From assembly GCA_964035545.1 (NCBI GenBank), contig OZ037767.1:20252628-20316627 (forward strand): a DNA stretch of 64,000 bases. The letters run 5' to 3'. Positions within the stretch are counted from its first letter, which is position 1. Every line of letters starts with the position of its first letter. The stretch comes from Bugula neritina (lineage: Eukaryota > Bryozoa > Gymnolaemata > Cheilostomatida > Bugulidae). A program made the position numbers and the translations under genes. A model generated the notes under the pieces. It searched no databases. It was not told the DNA's origin and worked only from the letters and a program-made list of their open reading frames with translations. Shown piece after piece: positions 51,801 through 64,000 of this stretch.

Positions 51801-53914
51801 GTATAACATAGTATAGTATAACATAGTATAGCATAACATAGTATAGTATAACATAGTATAGTATATAACATAGTATAGTATAGCATAGTATAGTATATCA
51901 TAGTATAGTATAACATAGTATAGTATAACATAGTATAATATAGTATAGTATAACATAGTATAGTATAACATAGTATAGTATAACATAGTATAGTATAACA
52001 TAGTATAGTATAACATAGTATAGTATATCATAGTATAATATAGTATAACATAGCATAGTATAGCATAGTATAGTATAACATAGTATAGTATAACATAGTA
52101 TAGTATAACATAGTATAGTATAGTATAACATAGTATAGTATAACATAGTATAGTATAACATAGTATAGTATAACATAGTATAGTATAACATAGTATAGTA
52201 TAACATAGTATAGTATAACATAGTATAGTATAACATAGTATAACATAGTATAGTATAGTATAGTATAGTATAACATAGTATAGTATAACATAGTATAGTA
52301 TAATATAGTATAGTATAACATAGTATAGTATAACATAGTATAGTATAACATAGTATAGTATAACATAGTATAGTATAACATAGTATAGTATATAACATAG
52401 TATAGTATACCATAGTATAGTATAACATAGTATAGTATAACATAGTATAGTATAGCATAGTATAGTATAACATAGTATAGTATAACATAGTATAGTATAA
52501 CATAGTATAGTATAACATAGTATAGTATAACATAGTATAGTATAACATAGTATAGTATAGTATAGCATAGTATAGTATAACATAGTATAGTATAACATAG
52601 TATAGTATAACATAGTATAGTATATAACATAGTATAGTATACCATAGTATAGTATAACATAGTATAGTATAACATAGTATAGTATAACATAGTATAGTAT
52701 AACATAGTATAGTATATCATAGTATAGTATAACATAGTATAGTATAACATAGTATAGTATAACATAGTATAGTATAGTATAGTATAGTATAGTATAACAT
52801 AGTATAGTATAACATAGTATAGTATAACATAGTATAATATAACATAGTATAGCATAGTATAGTATAACATAGTATAGTATAACATAGTATAGTATATAAC
52901 ATAGTATAGTATACCATAGTATAGTATAACATAGTATAGTATAACATAGTATAGTATAACATAGTATAGTATAACATAGTATAGTATATCATAGTATAGT
53001 ATAACATAGTATAGTATAACATAGTATAGTATAGTATAGTATAGTATAGTATAACATAGTATAGTATAACATAGTATAGTATAACATAGTATAATATAAC
53101 ATAGTATAGCATAGTATAGTATAACATAGTATAGTATAACATAGTATAGTATAACATAGTATAGTATAACATAGTATAGTATAACATAGTATAGTATATA
53201 ACATAGTATAGTATACCATAGTATAGTATAACATAGTATAGTATAACATAGTATAGTATAGCATAGTATAGTATAACATAGTATAGTATAACATAGTATA
53301 GTATAACATAGTATAGTATAACATAGTATAGTATAACATAGTATAGTATAACATAGTATAGTATAGTATAGCATAGTATAGTATAACATAGTATAGTATA
53401 ACATAGTATAGTATAACATAGTATAGTATATAACATAGTATAGTATACCATAGTATAGTATAACATAGTATAGTATAACATAGTATAGTATAACATAGTA
53501 TAGTATAACATAGTATAGTATATCATAGTATAGTATAACATAGTATAGTATAACATAGTATAGTATAGTATAGTATAGTATAGTATAACATAGTATAGTA
53601 TAACATAGTATAATATAACATAGTATAGCATAGTATAGCATAACATAGTATAGTATAACATAGTATAGTATAACATAGTATAGTATATAACATAGTATAG
53701 TATACCATAGTATAGTATAACATAGTATAGTATAACATAGTATAGTATAACATAGTATAGTATATCATAGTATAGTATAACATAGTATAGTATAACATAG
53801 TATAGTATAGTATAGTATAGTATAGTATAACATAGTATAGTATAACATAGTATAGTATAACATAGTATAATATAACATAGCGTAGCATAGTGTAGTGCAA
53901 CATAGTATAGCATG
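48848..53914. repeat. 5.07-kb satellite array, 15-bp unit TATAGTATAACATAG
   Basis: About 338 units, starting 51 bp after the donor of CPSF2 exon 9. Most units are TATAGTATAACATAG; variants (TATACCATAG, TATATCATAG, TATAGCATAG, TATATAACATAG, runs of TATAG) recur in the same order, giving higher-order blocks of roughly 170-310 bp. TATATAACATAG markers, for example, recur near 52389, 52621, 52891, 53195, 53428 and 53685. The plus strand has very little C. The minus strand has no stop in its frames because 15 is divisible by 3, so frames up to 1148 codons appear; these are artefacts. Confidence 0.98.
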
Positions 53915-54665
53915 GTAGGATTTTACTCTCGGTTGTGATAATGCACCACAATCTCAACATAATGGTTTTTCTTTTGACCTGGAAAGGGTCTTGTTTTATT
54001 AACGACTCTTAATATTTCAGTTCTGACTTACTGCACCCTAAAAATAACTGACACTTTATGGAATAATCTGTTTACTCCACATAATGTTGATATCACTACA
54101 TGGCTAGTTTCAGTTGTGAATGTTTTGTTCCAAGTTTGTTTCAAGACGCTAGAAGATAAAAGAGCCAGCTACTCTAAAGCTGCGACACTCATCAGATTAA
54201 TTCAAAATAGACTTAAAACACGCGAGATCTGATATATTAGATTTTAGTTATGTTATCTGTGTAAAGCATTGTACAGCAAAACATATTATAAAGAATAAAG
54301 GAATACGAAGGATGTATTGGTTAAAGTGAAATATAATTGTCACAAGCTACGTACTATCAACAGTTGTGTAAAAGGAGAGTTGTTTCATCTCAAAGGGATA
54401 AATAGTGATATTCTAATGTGTGGAGTAGTGTTTTACTGTCTAGTGTCAGCTTTAGTCCAAATACAGTTGAAAAACTTGCCCCCAGGAGTCATGGCAGTCA
54501 TTAAATTATAACTCTTTAGCACGGAGCTGTAGGTGGACATTGTCTTTACACCCGGTGCTGATGTATACTAGCATGGGTTTGAGTTTTATACTCTGAGTTT
54601 TGCCTCCTAATCACTAACTGGAGAACAACTGGCTTTTCAAACTGATAATGTGACTGCCACTGTTT

Positions 54666-54866
54666 TCAGTTATACAGAGTTGACTGACAGTGGGCATCAG
54701 TTATACAGAGTTGACTGACAGTGGGCATCAGTTATACAGAGTTGACTGACAGTGGGCATCAGTTATACAGAGTTGACTGACAGTGGGCATTAGTTATACA
54801 GAGTTGACTGACAGTGGGCATCAGTTATACAGAGTTGACTGACAGTATGTTTCAGTTATACAGAGG
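54666..54866 (+). repeat. 31-bp tandem repeat, 6 full copies
   Basis: Unit TCAGTTATACAGAGTTGACTGACAGTGGGCA starting at 54666, 54697, 54728, 54759, 54790 and 54821, with a partial seventh copy from 54852. The copies are nearly identical, so the expansion is recent. Confidence 0.95.
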
Positions 54867-54965
54867 GGTGCCGTGGGTAGAGTCCTGCTTTTCTGGTTTT
54901 AGTTTCCCATTCTGGAGCAGAGGGACATCTTCCATCTGGTTGCTATTATTTCTAGTTTCTTGTCT
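54866..54965 (+). mobile_element. Possible tRNA-like SINE remnant
   Basis: GGGGTGCCGTGGGTAGAGTCC resembles a tRNA 5' half with an A box, and GGTTTTAGTTTCCC about 35 bp later could be a decayed B box. No tail or target duplication was identified, so this is tentative. Confidence 0.25.
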
Positions 54966-56709
54966 GTTGGCTTCCACTTCACTCTGGTTTGGTGTCTACA
55001 ATGTCGCAGCATTGTTACATGTCCGATTTGATTACAGCATTTAAAGGCTACATTACCAACATACATTCTTGGAATATAATATACGAGACAGAAGAAGCGT
55101 CTAAAGTGTCACCCATTCTGCATTTTGCATTCATAGAATATTTTAACTCATTTGCACCGTCATATATAGTTCATATTGCACATTTTTGTAAGCACAGCCG
55201 TGTTCAAGTCATATTAACCTAAACTTACTGAGTACTTGAAGAATTTTGATTTACTTTTTCAAGTTGTTGAAGTTTGAACAAGTCAAAATTATAAGCTATA
55301 ATTTAAGTTGTATGTTAGCTTGTATATTTAGGGCCTATATTTTCTTATTCGTTAAATCTAACTAATTTAACAGCATTCTAAGAAAAATTCTTAGACTCAT
55401 ATTAGCAATAAACTATAATCTCAATCTTCAGAAATTGACAGTTTATTTTTGATTAATTAGTAGTTTTTTTATTTTATTAACACTGCTTAATGTAATTATT
55501 TTAATATAGCTAAACCTAGGCATATCCATCGTGTTTTTGTATGTTGGCTGCTAAACACAAGTAACTATTGCCAATTTCTATTAATTCTACTTAAACTTAT
55601 ATGAGTTCAGATTAATCAAGTCGTTGGGTAATCTACTTAGACTTGGCATGGTTAGTTCTTGACTTAGACCCAGCTATGTCTAGGTAAACTCAGGTAGTCT
55701 CAGGCACTTTGGTGGCCTAACACTCAACTGCCTTTGGTTTAGTTTGAATGCTGCTTCAACATACCATGTGATTTGCTGACATCTGCGGCTGCTCACCAAA
55801 GTTTTCAGCGATTTGCCTTGGTACCGTCTCTAACTCAACACCTGTTGTTTTGTCTGCCAGTGTGCCCTACAAGTTTTGTTATTGACACAAATAAGGAATT
55901 TGTGATGTCAAATATCCCCTCCTCAACAAAAAGGAAATTACCCACAATTCTATGCATGTGTTCTGATGCGAGCTTCCATTTTTCACTGTCAAAATTGGTA
56001 AATTTTAAAATATATTCATGTACTGAAACGTAACCCTGATTCATAAATCATAGCTAGCTGATATTTATCTCACAGCCTCAATCCAATAGCTGTAAAGATT
56101 CAGTGTCCTTATACCATAACAACTAAATTTCAAGGGACCCATTTTTAATTAATAAATTATGATATGGAAATGTTGATGATGAATTTCATTGTTAACAATT
56201 GTAATAGTTTAGTAATTATAAAATAAGTATAGATGATAAATATTACACAGGAGAATATTCAGTGTAACCACTGTGACTCCCAGTTGGTGTTTCGCAAGTT
56301 TTGATAAATTTTATTATTTGTCTTTGATATTTTATCACAACTGTTCTGATTGTTGTACTGATGTAGTATCATCTTTGTGTTAGAAATTCAATTTAGTTTT
56401 ATAGAGATGGAAAAATTAATTCCATTTAATTCCAGTTTCAAAATTACAATAACTTGTGTTGACATGTTTTGGCTAGGCGAACTAATTGTCTATAACCTGT
56501 CTCAAAACTAAATGCAGTAAATACACAAAACTATCCTAAACTTTTTTTTCAAAAAAAAGTTACAAAGCTTAAAGATTATTAGCCTGACTCTTTTTTAAAT
56601 ATTCGAATGTAGTTGTAAATCTTGCAGCAAACCATTGCATTAACTCATCCATATATACATTTTACATTAGATTTAAAGCATAGCCAATTCATAAATTATT
56701 AGCATTAGG

Positions 56710-59700
56710 CTAAATTCCTACCGTTTTCAGAATGTTCTGAACACATCTTGGCCATTTGCATGTCTCCATCAGCTGTGAGGCTTCTTTACGGAAGGCTCTA
56801 TTTAGCCACCCGTAAAATACTGGGTTTATACAGGATGAGCATATGGCTACCAACTTTAGATAAATGTTTATCTTGGCTACCTACAAGTAAAAACTCTTTC
56901 AGTTGCATAGACCATTAAATAAATATATTTATTATAAAGTTAAACAAATCTCAATTTAAAGCCAAAATACTAATTTTGTGAACATAATTAAAAGTTTATA
57001 TCTGAACTGAGAAAAACTGAGTTTAACAGCGAGTTGCCTCGGTTCTCTGGCTGTACTGTGTGGGTGGGAGTAATGACCCACCTTGTCTGTTGGTATGATA
57101 CTTGGTCTGATGTCTAGTATTATCAAGAATATACTCAGGGGGCTCCAGCACAGGATAAAGACCAACACTATGCTGAAGAGGGTCTGAGCAGCTGTCCTGT
57201 TCTTTTTGCAGGTTTTTCTTGCTCTAATTTCCGCTGCACTATTGCCTAGTGTATGTCTGGACGTGTGTTGTGTCATAGATCTTCGGCTTATCTCTAATCT
57301 AACAATACAACTAGAGAGGTTCTCATATATGCAGAAGTATTCTTTTTGCGTATTGCTAAGCTTTCAAATTTTTTTTCTTCTTTTTGTTTTTCAACATGGT
57401 GGAATTAGTTCCGACTAAATGATGACCCGATAGTACTGAAGAGCACTAGGGTTAAGTTCTCTAGCATTTTGGACACTGTGTGTCAGCATTATACTATGGT
57501 TATCAATAGCTCTTGCATGATGATGACACTTGATTATATGGCTGTTGTTGCAAGATAATGAAAATAATAATTGTTGACAGTTTGATTAAAATTTGCAACA
57601 TAATATAGCCTAATTAGTAATGGAATGACCCAGTAAAACATGCAGGATCTCAATAATTTGATAAGTATGCTTGTAGTCTGTACCTTTTGTTGAGGACTAT
57701 ATATATTAAGATGTGCAGAGTGACTGTAAGTGTAGTTGGTAATATAAACAGTGTAGACATGATAATGATTCCATACACAGCTTTGTCTTGCTTCCCAGGC
57801 CATTTTTCCATACACCGTACCGTATCATGCTAAAATTGTTGAATTATTGCTTTATAGTGAATTCAATTTATCTTGAATATAAAAACCTGTAAATGCTACA
57901 AGACACACATAGTGTATACAGAACATGTAGACAAAGTTACTGCTGCATGTTTGTGCTGAAATGCATATAAAATAGTGAAACATTGTGCTGCAATGCTATA
58001 TACTATACTGCTCTAATATTGCAAAACACTTTACTAACAATTGAAAAAAAATTAATTCACTTTTTCTGCATAAATATGCTTAAAAACTTTAAGGCTCAGT
58101 TTGCCTTTTAAAATTATTAAGTGCTCTATCATCAAGTACACAAGTATGCAGTCATCAAGTAGGCAGTCAATTAGTACTCAAGTACACTGTCAGCATGACT
58201 TAGCACCACTTTGTTGTATAATGTGGCAGCATGAGTTGATGACACATTATACTTACCTTGAACTTGATGACACCTGGTAGCAGATCAGATGATCTCTGGT
58301 ACTTGGTGTACAGCATTAGTGGTATGGCCAGCATAATGGAGAAGAACAATACAGCCGTTATCATCAGCACTGACTAGAATAGTAAAATAGAATACCTCAT
58401 GCTACACAAGTTTAAAGGCAGATCAGAGAATTTAAAGTGCTTTTGAGTTTGAACTTGGTTCAATTCAATACATGATGTGTGATAACTCAAGTAGTTGGGA
58501 GTCATTTTCACCAGGAGTTGCTATGCACAAAGGTTGTTGGCACTGGTTTTTCTTCAGGCTAACATTAGGATTGTGCTAAGATTATTGCAGATGAGTTTTC
58601 AGCTAGGATAACATTCTTGCTGCCATTAACCATGGTTGATGATCAGGTGTTATTAACCAATCAGATTATATGTCGTTATCCAATTAAATCAGGTTAGTTA
58701 GTATTAGCCAATCACCACTGTGTACACTATACAGTATCAGGTTTGATGATAGTAAACCTCACCTTATTTCTAGCCATCGGTCTGCTGTGGTTATTGGTGA
58801 CGTGAGTGGCTTTATATCGCTCAACCGAAATGAGTGTGATGGTCCAACTGGACACGTAGACTGGCAGAGTGAAAATGGGCATCAATATATGGCACAGTGC
58901 TTTACCAAATATCCAATTATTAAACATCAAATAATGCAGTCCAACTGGTGTATTCAGCACTAACATGATGACGTCTGATATAGCCAGTATCAGAATAAAC
59001 ACAAACATCGGCTACAAAACATCAACTAGTATTTATAACCTGACTAACTTGACAATTTATATACATATAGATTCTCTATACTTCATCAGACGTGATCTTC
59101 TTATGATACAGTCATAAGTAGTCTTTAGTTTTGTTTTTTATAAAAAAGCTTTTCTATAGCATTACTTGTTGGTGTTAATAAGGGTTACTGATCGTGCCTA
59201 TATAGTTCTAAAACGTGGTACTGCTAGTTTATTATTGTAAGTCAGTAAAATTTGGTAAAAGCATTCCAAAAAACTTGAGCTCTTTCACTTTTTTGCTACA
59301 GAAGAAAATTTATGGCTAAAACATTGATGCTCAACATTATGATGGTATACGAAATTTTATTTTTAAAAGTTAATTCTGTAACCTTGAGTCAGCAGAGATT
59401 GTTCTGTGGGGCAGACTGGGATGTATATTATAGGGAAGTGTTTATTGCAGTATATGCCTTTAGGAATGATGATTATGCTTAGCAGAAGTCAATGTTTTAG
59501 AGGTAATTGTGAAAGAAATCATTTAGTAGTGAATATACTCAGTCACAGTTTAATTTTGTTATTAATTTTAATTTTAAAACAAGGTTGTCATATACAGCAG
59601 TAATGATGTCTGTTAACCTAATTACTGTTTAGTATTCAATCTGGTTTCAAGGGTTTACTATAAATAGCTTATCATCAGCAATTATTGATTTGTTCACTTT

Positions 59701-62155
59701 CGCTAGCTAACATCCTGAATTCGCCCAGCATTTACCTGCACAGTCTGGTGTGTGCATATGGATTGTTTATAAATAAAGTTTATGAACTTTCAGTTTTGTG
59801 ATATATCTTTAATATTAATGTAAATTATGTAATTAACAATACAATGAATAATTTTATTGCAACTATGGGCAGAAGAGCATATGGTAGATAATAATTAATT
59901 ACCTAAATTTACTAGCTATGATATAGTGGCTATATTAACATTAATCCTAAAACTCCCAATGTAATGTTAAAATTTAACGTAAGGTTTCAGTTTTTTAGGT
60001 TTCTAATAGTAAATCTTTTTTTTAATTTTACATATTTTTCAGTTGAGTTTATGTGAAGAAATAGACATGTTATGTATGCTACAATTACGTAGCATAATAC
60101 TGCAATATCTGGTTTACCTGCAGACTTCTTCCAACGTTCAATTTAAAAAACATTCAAATATAACTTCTATGCATGTAATAAAATAAAATTCGTAAGCTGT
60201 ATTTAATAAAAAAAACACACTGCAGTTTTAACTGGGCTTTAGATATAATTCGTTAAAACCTCCTACCTTTTTTTGAAGGCTGTTTTTCAGAATAACTACT
60301 ATAATGAAGATGTTCATAATCAAGCCAATGAAAATGAGTGGAGCACATAGCGCAACCATTATAACCTTTTCTGTGCTTGCAATGCCCGAGCCAAACCTAT
60401 CTCTCCAGCCTACAACATGAGTATATGGAGTATATTATGTACATGTGTATGAATCTTTAGGGCAATGCTCTCATGTTGTAAATAAAACTCAAAACTTATT
60501 CTGATTAACAAACTTTTTTCTACTTTGCTTGGTACATGAACTATTTTGCAGCTGAAGTGTACTAGAAAATATAATTTAATTTTTCAATCAAGAAACAAAT
60601 AGCAAGAATTAGTGATTCTCAGTAATTCAGGTTATAAGCCTATAGTTAGAAATTGGATTTTGCTACTTTATGCAATAAGGCTATTGAATACTGCCTAAAA
60701 TGATTTTAAATCCAATATCCTTTCTGCAGTATTGGTAGCAGAAAGAGTCGAGAAAATATGGCCTAAGAAATGGAATTAACTTCTTTAACTTGGCGTAGCT
60801 AAGGTATCTCACTATTGCAATAGTCAAAGGAGCACTTTTCGCCACCTGATCAGTATTAGAGAAGGTAGCAAGTGCAAGGGCTTCTACAATTTCTGCATCA
60901 ATCTTAAAATTGCCATTTACATTTGAAGCAAATTTAAGTTATTGTGAGGGCTGCAGTTTTTGTAGTTAGTAGAATCAACCTGTAAGTTCATCAGATTCTG
61001 ATTTAAAAACTCCGAATATGAATTTTGTTTCCTGAAATTTTTGTTCTTTTATTCTTTCTTGTAAATAGTTTTTACAAATAAGTTAGGAAACAAAAAGATG
61101 GGGTGAACATGCTCGGCTATTGACCTGTAAGCTGGTTGAATGCATGGTTCAATCAACTGATACACATACGTCCAGTTCTCAACTAGTGAAATTTAATTAA
61201 AATCAACAGAAAATGAACTCATTATGACATTTTCACTTTAATTGATAAATTTGAAAACATGTATTTAGAGGTGCATTGACCTGGAGCTACAGTTTTTATA
61301 GCAAAGAAATACAATATTTAATTAAGTCATTCGAACAGTGCTGAAAACCTTGCTGCTGTTAAGTATATGACTGAAAGAAGTGGCATGTTAATTCGTAAAA
61401 AATAATCGATACAATACTGTTTAGCTCCCCAAATGCATGCTAAAACTTGTAAAATACGATGTCAAAATTGACATATAAAATCTGCAGCTTTCAAAGATGG
61501 TTGTCTTGTAACATTGGCAATTTATTCCAAGATTTATGATATTGTTCTGGTAAATTTAACCTATGAGTGAATTTCTGATCATCAAAAAATAATGTTAAAA
61601 CTTACAAGTCTGCCAACATAGTTTTCAACAAATAAAAAACACCTCATGCTTTTTTTAAGCATTTGTAGATAACAAGAATTTCAGCAATAAACAGCAAATT
61701 TTATGGAAGTCTGAAATTGGACATAGTATGCACAATGTGACACTAATGATTGAAATCATGAAATTTAGTCACTGGGTCAAAATTTCTGACCGGGCTGTAT
61801 TGTAAACATCACTTGTTATTGCTCAAATATTTTGTGCTTCAACTAAAGTAAAAGTGAGCTAGTAAACAAACTCTGAAACTTACTGTAGAAGTATTATTTG
61901 CATTTCAACTGTAAAATCTCATATATAACTCGAAGCTGCAAGTTCTCCATTAACATTGCTGCTGCGTCAATGTTTTCAAATCAAAAATTCAGTTTCCATT
62001 GATTTTAAATCTGTTTAATTGCAGCACAAAAGTTTACTCTAGAATTTACCTGGTAAACTCTCTACACATCGCATGTTGAGAGTAAAGTCCAGTGTGACAT
62101 TCTCCGTTGTGTTGAGTTCTGTGATTTCAATACAGTCGTCTATGTTGTTGATCAT
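56710..62155 (-). CDS. Class A (rhodopsin-like) peptide-type GPCR, 7 exons
   Basis: Seven-pass plasma-membrane receptor. Exons: 62050-62155, 60267-60409, 58763-59011, 58257-58373, 57684-57829, 57082-57298, 56710-56880; 1149 nt, 382 aa, all phases join. The start ATG (62155) has A at -3. The short N-terminus has two N-glycosylation sites (Asn15, Asn19) and no signal peptide. Landmarks: GLIMN in TM1, LAISD (Asp96) in TM2, Cys123 paired with Cys211 of loop 2, ERY (147-149) in place of DRY, CWSP in TM6, NPVFY (345-349) then GWLNRAFRKEA in TM7/helix 8, and tail cysteines (TCKWPRC). VYVSSWTITLISVERY and the TM7 end resemble the neuropeptide Y/F and RFamide receptor group (inference; the ligand is unknown). 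The stop TAG follows ACG GTAGGA, which could instead act as a donor to a further tail exon. Confidence 0.92.
60410..62049. other. GPCR first coding intron
   Basis: Between the N-terminal exon and the TM1 exon, phase 1 on both sides (CCAG|GTAAAT and TTGTAG|GCTGG). No repeat, exon or RNA gene was recognised within it. The neighbouring intron 59012-60266 is likewise featureless. Confidence 0.6.
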
Positions 62156-64000
62156 TTTGGTAAATGGTGAGCAGGTCTAGTTCTTGGTCATAGTTTCCTT
62201 CTTATAAAATACGTGCAAGAGAAGCCAAGTTAGCTTCGTTGGGACTCTCTGATCAACTACTATACGTGTAGAACTGCTCTTGTTGGGTTATTGATTTTCT
62301 ATGCTGCTTTAAAAATAATTAATAGTTTTAAATTAAATTATGACACAATGACAAGCTCCTAAATGGCAGTGACTCTGTGACTAGATGACATGCAAATGAA
62401 ATGCAGATAAGAGCTGCTATTCGATTCCAATAATTGTTAATGGATGAGTATAATCGTGCTCTTTTGAAGGTCGACAAGTGAGAAAATGTTTACAGCATCA
62501 CAATTTACAATTTAAAAAGACCTTTATACAACCGTATTTATGGACTTGTATGCCAAAAATTACGTGCAATCATGAAGACAGTGTTTCGGTGTAATGGTAT
62601 TATTTCAATAAATTAGAAGTTGATACTTCAGTAGGTACCCCGTTTCTGTTTAGTTTGTCCCTTTAAAAAGTTAGAAGTAAGAATGAGATATAGAAAACTT
62701 CCAGCCTTTAGGACACTTTTTCTCATCCGTAGTTATTTAATTTGAGTACTTGTAAAAACTTCCCTTTAATTTTTCTAATTTAAATAATTTAGCTACGTTC
62801 TTACCAAATTCCCCAGTTTGATTATCTGAACAAATACTCTACCTGCAAACCTTAATACTGATAAAATGAAACCTAAAACACCCTCTAGTTAGACTTTTCT
62901 TTTCTGCTACTCTGGTTTTATCTAATTATTGAATGTTTCAGTGGTGTAGCAGCAAGCTGATATTTCTAAGGGGTTCCATGACGGATTAAAACCCTCCTCC
63001 CTGACAATTTATCTTGAATAATTTGGTTTTAAAGCAGTGAAGTTATACTTTTTGAAAATTAATTTAGAAGTGGGTACATATTTTAATTCGATTTATAAAT
63101 TTTGCAGTGTGTATTTATGACTTACTAACTCCATCTTAACTTATAGTGAGCTTAGTTAACTTACCATGTTTATTATTTGTTAGGTAGAATACAATTCCAG
63201 TAATGCTAGTATATTCCACTGTATGAGTTTAATTAATTAGATAGATGCTGATTGATACCTCCTCTGTTTGTCTGTAATTCCTCAATTATTTCATCATTAT
63301 CTAACTATTAGCATGCTGAGTGATTAAGAACCTTGGTAAAGTATAACAGTACTTATTATGATATAATGATTGCTATTCCATGGCATGATGTCAGTTACAT
63401 GTTCTGCAGTAATGAAGAAACTTCAATAGACTCTATTATTTAATTTTCCTTATGAATTATGGTGCAATGCAATATCTAGTATTATAGTGCTGGAAGACAA
63501 TGTATTATTTAGTATTATAATACTAGAAGATAATATATTATATATTATTATTGTTTGAAGATTCAAATTGAGTGCTATTGGTAGCATTGCGACACAACAG
63601 CATAAACTGATTGTTAGTAAAGCATTGATTTGCAAGCATAATTTCTCATTTTACTAGCAGGTATTTTTATTCAAGCTTTGAGATGTTTGTAGAATTTTCT
63701 TTTCCTTTCTGTTAGCATATGCCAATATAATGCCAATATATCCTTTTGCAAAATCAACTTTAGTTACGTTCCTAATGGGTTCGGTGTTTTCTTTATACTT
63801 GGGAGGCTAGGATGTTACTGCCATTTTCCTACGGGCGTGGGCGTGGCATTTATTTCCCATGTTGAAATTATTATTGACAGCCCTTATTCAAGTAAATATT
63901 ATGTGTAATGGATTCCTTTAAACGAATGGATCAATTATTTGTCTGCCATTCATTCTAGTAACTTTAATCAGAATATGTTTGGTGGTGATGTAATAAACTT
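62156..64000. other. Upstream flank of the GPCR gene
   Basis: No exon was recognised. A GGGCGTGGGCGTGGC motif near 63832-63847 is the only GC-rich patch and could be a zinc-finger-type promoter element, without further support. If CPSF2 continues past the window, this is intronic to it. Confidence 0.4.

Larger units (their letters stand above)
53915..56709. other. Region between the satellite and the GPCR gene
   Basis: No exon could be supported on either strand; in particular no CPSF2 continuation was recognised. It holds a 31-bp tandem repeat (54666-54866) and possibly a SINE remnant behind it. Frames at 54317, 54814, 54989 and 55773 have no recognisable domain. Confidence 0.5.

Noticed and set aside
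55773-56044. Overlapping frames on both strands as a possible CPSF2 exon
   Set aside because: Neither translation resembles the CPSF2 middle or C-terminal region, and no in-phase splice borders were seen.

Overview
The window is nuclear DNA from an invertebrate animal. It is AT-rich, its genes are split into many short exons with GT/AG introns, and it is full of simple repeats and small non-autonomous transposons. The families present (a group I metabotropic glutamate receptor and a class A peptide GPCR) point to a bilaterian, perhaps a lophotrochozoan; nothing seen fixes the phylum. No bacterial-style operons, rRNA genes or CRISPR arrays were seen. Four genes were reconstructed by splicing exons by eye. 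In the three complete genes all exon phases join and the total coding length is a multiple of three. In the partial fourth gene every join seen keeps frame.

Layout. 1-1230: flank 3' of the receptor gene, with a tandem repeat. 1231-15790 (minus): complete 15-exon group I-type metabotropic glutamate receptor, 882 aa. 15791-18521: intergenic. 18522-40474 (minus): complete 8-exon CLYBL (mitochondrial citramalyl-CoA lyase), 336 aa; its 14.2-kb third intron and neighbouring introns hold several transposon copies. 40475-44076: divergent intergenic region with a foldback-type element. 44077-48796 (plus): first nine exons (324 codons) of CPSF2/CPSF100, followed 51 bp after the last donor by a 5-kb array of a 15-bp satellite (48848-53914). 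No further CPSF2 exon was recognised in the remaining 10 kb. 56710-62155 (minus): complete 7-exon class A peptide-type GPCR, 382 aa. 62156-64000: no feature recognised.

The four genes are functionally unrelated (glutamate signalling, itaconate/C5-dicarboxylate CoA detoxification, mRNA 3'-end formation, peptide signalling), so no joint system is claimed. The striking part is the repeat landscape. Tandem repeats press against splice sites, and in two genes the working acceptor is the last unit of a tandem array of acceptor-like units. A SINE lies against a minisatellite whose unit contains the SINE's target-site duplication. Two hAT-like MITEs have 8-bp target duplications, and two foldback-like families have termini built of tandem sub-repeats. 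A 1.07-kb repeat is present as an inverted pair within CLYBL. Phylogenetic placement, exon use and copy numbers all need computation that could not be done here.
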